Source: Candidatus Brocadiia bacterium
Lineage (GTDB): Bacteria > Planctomycetota > MHYJ01 > JACQXL01
Assembly: GCA_020062035.1 (NCBI GenBank)
Contig: JAGUXD010000117.1
Location: forward strand, 1 to 9,353
DNA length: 9,353 nucleotides
Reading direction: 5' to 3'
This document shows, piece after piece, positions 6,364 through 9,353 of this stretch. The translations under genes were made by a program, and so were the position numbers. How positions within the stretch are numbered: the stretch's first letter is position 1; each line of letters starts with the position of its first letter. The notes under the pieces are model-generated. The model saw only the letters and a program-made list of their open reading frames with translations, did no database searches and was not told where the DNA came from.

Positions 6364-8967
6364 TTATCTGTTTGTTCCACAGCACTTCTTATATTTTTTT
6401 CCGCTTCCGCAGGGACAAGGGTCGTTGCGACCGACTGCACGGCTGTGACCGACTATGGGCTTTGGTTTTTCGGGCGGTGGCCGCAAACCCGCCGTATTTT
6501 CTGATGGCGTCCCGATGTCCCTCGGCGCGTCCCTGCCACTCTGCTTGACTGCCTCAAAACTTGCTAATTCTTTATGCGAGACTTCACTTATCTTCCAGAT
6601 TCTGGCTAATTGCTCCTCTAATTCTCTAATCGGCTCTATTTTGAAAATGAGTTCAGCAACCTCATTTTTGATAGAAGTAAGCATCTCGTCAAACATCAGG
6701 TACCCCTCCCGTTTATACTCAATCTTTGGGTCTATCTGTGCGTAACTACGTAAGCCAATGCCGCTTCTCAAATAGTCCATTGCATAAAGATGATTCTTCC
6801 ATTTCTCGTCTATCTTATCTAGGAGTAAAAATCGTTCTACATTACGCATATATTCCGCACCCAATTTGGACTCTCGCTCCTGGTAGGCATTTTCTATCTT
6901 TTCAATTACTTTATTTTCTACATCTTCTATAATATTCTTTGCGCTGAGTAAATCATCCACCTGAATAATCAAGCCGAACTTATGCTTGAGGAAATCTGAC
7001 AGGCCAACATAATCCCATTCTTTAGAGTCCTGAGGCAAAAAGCGGTCAAGGGCATTATATATAGTTTCTTTAATCATCTCAAGAACCATCTCTTTGAGAT
7101 TTTCGCCCTTAAGAATTTTCTGACGCTGTCCGTAGATAATCGTCCGCTGTTCATTCATCACCTTATCATAATCAAGCAGACTTTTACGGATATCAAAGTT
7201 ATGTGCCTCCATCCGCTTCTGGGCTTTTTCTATGGAATTAGAGACCATTCTACTTTCTATGGGCTGGCCTTCACTCATCCCTAATTTCAGAAGTAATTGC
7301 GAGACCCACTGCGGTGCAAAGAGCCGAAGGATATGGTCCTGTAAAGAGAGGATGAATTGAGAAGAGCCCGGGTCTCCTTGACGACCAGCCCGACCTCGTA
7401 ACTGGTTATCTATACGTCGTGCCTCGTGCCGCTCTGTGCCTAATATATGTAGTCCACCTAATTTAGCAACTCCTTCTCCTAAAATAATATCAGTGCCTCT
7501 ACCTGCCATATTAGTAGCAATGGTAACAGCACTGAATTGACCCGCCTTGGCAACAATCTGTGCTTCTCTGTCGTGTTGCTTGGCATTGAGGACATCATGC
7601 TTGATACCGCGTCGTTTAAGTTGCTCACTGATTTTCTCGGAATTCTCAATTGAGGTCGTGCCGACCAGAATAGGTCTGCCGGTCTGGTTTGTCCTGACAA
7701 TCTCTTCTTCTATGGCATTAAATTTCTCTGGCTCGGTTCTGAAGACCATATCTGGATATGTATAACGGATAAGTGGTTTATTAGTTGGGATGGTTACTAC
7801 TTCTAATTTATAAATACTGAAGAACTCCATTGCCTCAGTAGCCGCAGTGCCTGTCATACCTGCTAATTTCTCATACATCCTAAAATAATTCTGCAGGGTG
7901 ATTGTGGCTAATGTTTGGTTCTCTTCACGAATCTTGATGTTCTCGTGTGCTTCTACGGCCTGATGAAGACCATCGCTCCAGCGTCTGCCGGGCATTAATC
8001 TCCCGGTAAATTCATCAACAATAATTACTTCATTATCTTTTACAATGTAGTCCTTATCCCTGCGGTATAATTCTTTGGCTCTTAATGCCTGTTCTATATG
8101 ATGAGGCCATTCCATATTCTTGCCGGTGTAGAATGTCTCTACACCAACCAATTTCTGGGCTTTTTCTATACCTCCTTCAGATAGAATGACCGAATTCTCT
8201 TTCTCTTTTACCGTGTAATCAGTTTCCTTCTTCAATTGCTTGGCAACTTGTTCTGCAACATAGTATTTATTGGTTGATTCTTCTGCTGGACCGGAGATAA
8301 TCAGAGGGGTTCGGGCTTCGTCAATGAGGATGCTGTCCACCTCGTCAACAACGGCATAATAATGACCGCGCTGAACTTGGCTTTCCAGAGATACCTTCAT
8401 ATTATCGCGCAGATAATCAAATCCGAATTCATTATTAGTGCCATAGACAATATCGCAATTATAAGCGACTTTGCGTTCCGGGTTATCCATCTGGTTCTGA
8501 ATCACGCCGACTGTAAGTCCGAGCAGTTCATAGATAGGACCCATCCACTCACGGTCGCGCTTTGCAAGATAATCATTGACCGTAACAATATGAACCGGCT
8601 TGCCTGTCAAGGCATTAAGATAAGCAGGTAAGGTAGCAACGAGTGTTTTACCCTCACCAGTAGCCATTTCTGCGATTTTACCCTGATTAAGAACCATCCC
8701 GCCGATAAGTTGGACATCAAAAGGACGCATCTTGGTCGTGCGCTTACTTGCCTCTCTGACCACAGCAAATGCCTCAGGCAGGACATCATCAATCGTCCAG
8801 CCCTCGGATAGACGTTTGCGGAATTCATCTGTCTTGGCGCACAACTGCGCGTCTGATAATCGGGTTATCTCAGGCTCAAACGCGTTAATACGCTCCACTA
8901 CCCTGTAAAGTGTCTTGACTATCCGTTCATTTCTGGACGGAAATATCTTTCTTATAATACCAAACAT
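6364..8967 (-). CDS. secA: SecA preprotein translocase ATPase
   Basis: This 867-residue protein is the motor that drives unfolded preproteins through SecYEG at the inner membrane. Domains run in normal order: the N-terminal helicase-like ATPase with Walker A ATGEGKT (102-108) and Walker B DEVD (208-211), the preprotein cross-linking region (about 225-370), the second nucleotide-binding domain with GRGTDI (489-494) and the arginine-finger motif QLRGRAGRQGD (522-532), then the helical scaffold/wing region and a proline-rich linker. It ends in a complete zinc-binding SEC-C tail (CPCGSGKKYKKCC, cysteines 851, 853, 862, 863), the SecB/ribosome/lipid-interacting element of bacterial SecA. Length is typical and no lesion is seen. 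The ATG at 8967 has no convincing Shine-Dalgarno sequence. A preceding coding frame ends at 8970, 2 nt upstream, so translational coupling is likely. Confidence 0.98.
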   Translation of the reverse strand: MFGIIRKIFPSRNERIVKTLYRVVERINAFEPEITRLSDAQLCAKTDEFRKRLSEGWTIDDVLPEAFAVVREASKRTTKMRPFDVQLIGGMVLNQGKIAEMATGEGKTLVATLPAYLNALTGKPVHIVTVNDYLAKRDREWMGPIYELLGLTVGVIQNQMDNPERKVAYNCDIVYGTNNEFGFDYLRDNMKVSLESQVQRGHYYAVVDEVDSILIDEARTPLIISGPAEESTNKYYVAEQVAKQLKKETDYTVKEKENSVILSEGGIEKAQKLVGVETFYTGKNMEWPHHIEQALRAKELYRRDKDYIVKDNEVIIVDEFTGRLMPGRRWSDGLHQAVEAHENIKIREENQTLATITLQNYFRMYEKLAGMTGTAATEAMEFFSIYKLEVVTIPTNKPLIRYTYPDMVFRTEPEKFNAIEEEIVRTNQTGRPILVGTTSIENSEKISEQLKRRGIKHDVLNAKQHDREAQIVAKAGQFSAVTIATNMAGRGTDIILGEGVAKLGGLHILGTERHEARRIDNQLRGRAGRQGDPGSSQFILSLQDHILRLFAPQWVSQLLLKLGMSEGQPIESRMVSNSIEKAQKRMEAHNFDIRKSLLDYDKVMNEQRTIIYGQRQKILKGENLKEMVLEMIKETIYNALDRFLPQDSKEWDYVGLSDFLKHKFGLIIQVDDLLSAKNIIEDVENKVIEKIENAYQERESKLGAEYMRNVERFLLLDKIDEKWKNHLYAMDYLRSGIGLRSYAQIDPKIEYKREGYLMFDEMLTSIKNEVAELIFKIEPIRELEEQLARIWKISEVSHKELASFEAVKQSGRDAPRDIGTPSENTAGLRPPPEKPKPIVGHSRAVGRNDPCPCGSGKKYKKCCGTNR

Positions 8968-8969
8968 AG

Positions 8970-9223
8970 TTAAGTGATTATCTTATATGGGAGAAGAGAT
9001 ATATCTTTCCCTGTCAAATCATGGATACTTAATTTATTATCTAAAATAAGAACCTCTATACGAAATATTTCTCTTTTATATTGATTTTTCAGTAACAAGA
9101 AGTGAGGTTCTCTGGCATAGTTATATCTGATATCCTTGGCTTTCCCCCAACCACCCTTACCCGCCTGTAATATTTCTTCTCCAATTCTTCTAATCTAATA
9201 TCATCAATGGGGTAATTCGGCAT
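8970..9223 (-). pseudogene. Small unrecognised gene split by a -1 frameshift between the methyltransferase and secA
   Basis: An ATG at 9223 with a good Shine-Dalgarno (GAGAGGTG, 9235-9228, 6-nt spacing) opens a frame starting MPNYPIDDIRLEELEKK and stopping at 9089-9091 after 44 codons. The -1 frame, open from 9194 to its TAA at 8972-8970, has no ATG, GTG or TTG in its first half. Its product nonetheless looks like real protein, including KDIRYNYAREPHFLLLK and alternating hydrophobic/charged strands up to the stop just before secA. Joining the two frames would give a protein of about 84 residues. Either a base was lost (truly or by assembly error), or the ribosome shifts. The start overlaps the methyltransferase end by 20 bp, as often seen for restriction-modification partners, but no endonuclease motif is visible, so the function is unknown. 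It might be a degraded restriction gene. Confidence 0.5.
9140..9146 (-). other. Possible -1 ribosomal slippery heptamer G GGA AAG
   Basis: In the reading frame starting at 9223, codons GGG-GGA-AAG contain G_GGA_AAG at 9146-9140, which fits the X_XXY_YYZ rule for -1 slippage. Slipping here leads exactly into the downstream open -1 frame (AAA GCC AAG...) that ends next to secA. No stimulatory hairpin or upstream Shine-Dalgarno-like spacer was identified with confidence, and such heptamers occur by chance. Confidence 0.25.
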
Positions 9224-9353
9224 AACGCACCTCTCTTATTTCTCCACATCTTTCTTTGATGATGTCTACGAATTTTGGTTGTAACTCTATCATAATGGAC
9301 TTACGATTTAGTAATTGGGCAACCTTAGCCGTAGTGCCAGAACCGGCAAAAGG
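9204..9353 (-). CDS. DNA methyltransferase (N4-cytosine/N6-adenine type), C-terminal fragment
   Basis: The frame runs in from the right edge of the window and ends at TGA 9206-9204, leaving 49 residues. It begins PFAGSGTT, the motif I (FxGxG) S-adenosylmethionine-binding loop of amino-DNA methyltransferases, followed by a helix and SIMIELQPKFVDIIKER. That stretch is typical of the acidic ribose-binding strand and the helix after it. Motif I this near the C-terminus suggests the order in which the catalytic DPPY/SPPY motif comes first (beta-class, PF01555-like), but that part is outside the window. The 3' end overlaps the next small gene by 20 bp. Whether it belongs to a restriction-modification system or is an orphan methylase cannot be told. 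Confidence 0.85.
   Translation of the reverse strand, partial: PFAGSGTTAKVAQLLNRKSIMIELQPKFVDIIKERCGEIREVRYAELPH

Overview
The window most likely comes from an uncultivated Gram-negative-type bacterium. An O-antigen-ligase/polymerase-like membrane protein points to a cell with surface glycans, while moderate AT-richness, an archaeal-type fructose-1,6-bisphosphate aldolase/phosphatase, a bacterial SecA and several structured intergenic repeats fit a deep-branching or candidate-phylum genome. Planctomycetota-, Omnitrophota- or WOR-3-like lineages are guesses; nothing here fixes the phylum.

Plus-strand block (1-4434). A polytopic O-antigen ligase-like protein with a C-terminal TPR domain is cut by the left edge. 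It is followed by a bifunctional FBP aldolase/phosphatase and a Gfo/Idh/MocA-family NAD(P)-dependent oxidoreductase. Spacing is 35 bp and then 1 bp, so the three may form one operon. The ligase-like gene carries an in-frame array of an 8-bp unit (921-988). Adding or losing one unit brings in a stop just after the array, so this looks like a phase-variable (contingency) locus. It is the most interesting signal in the window.

Convergent intergenic region (4435-4624). It holds a 67-bp element with 19-bp imperfect terminal inverted repeats, then a strong 45-bp hairpin that may act as a bidirectional terminator.

Minus-strand block (9353 down to 4625). In transcription order it holds the 3' end of a DNA methyltransferase, a small gene whose frame appears broken by a -1 shift, secA, a 166-bp nested inverted-repeat element, and a TldD-type metalloprotease gene. 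The methyltransferase overlaps the small gene by 20 bp. The shifted frame of the small gene stops 2 nt before the secA start, which itself lacks a clear Shine-Dalgarno sequence. This suggests that secA translation is coupled to the upstream gene. tldD may have its own promoter at the edge of the repeat element, and no TldE/PmbA partner is seen.

No tRNA, rRNA, CRISPR array or intact mobile element was recognised.
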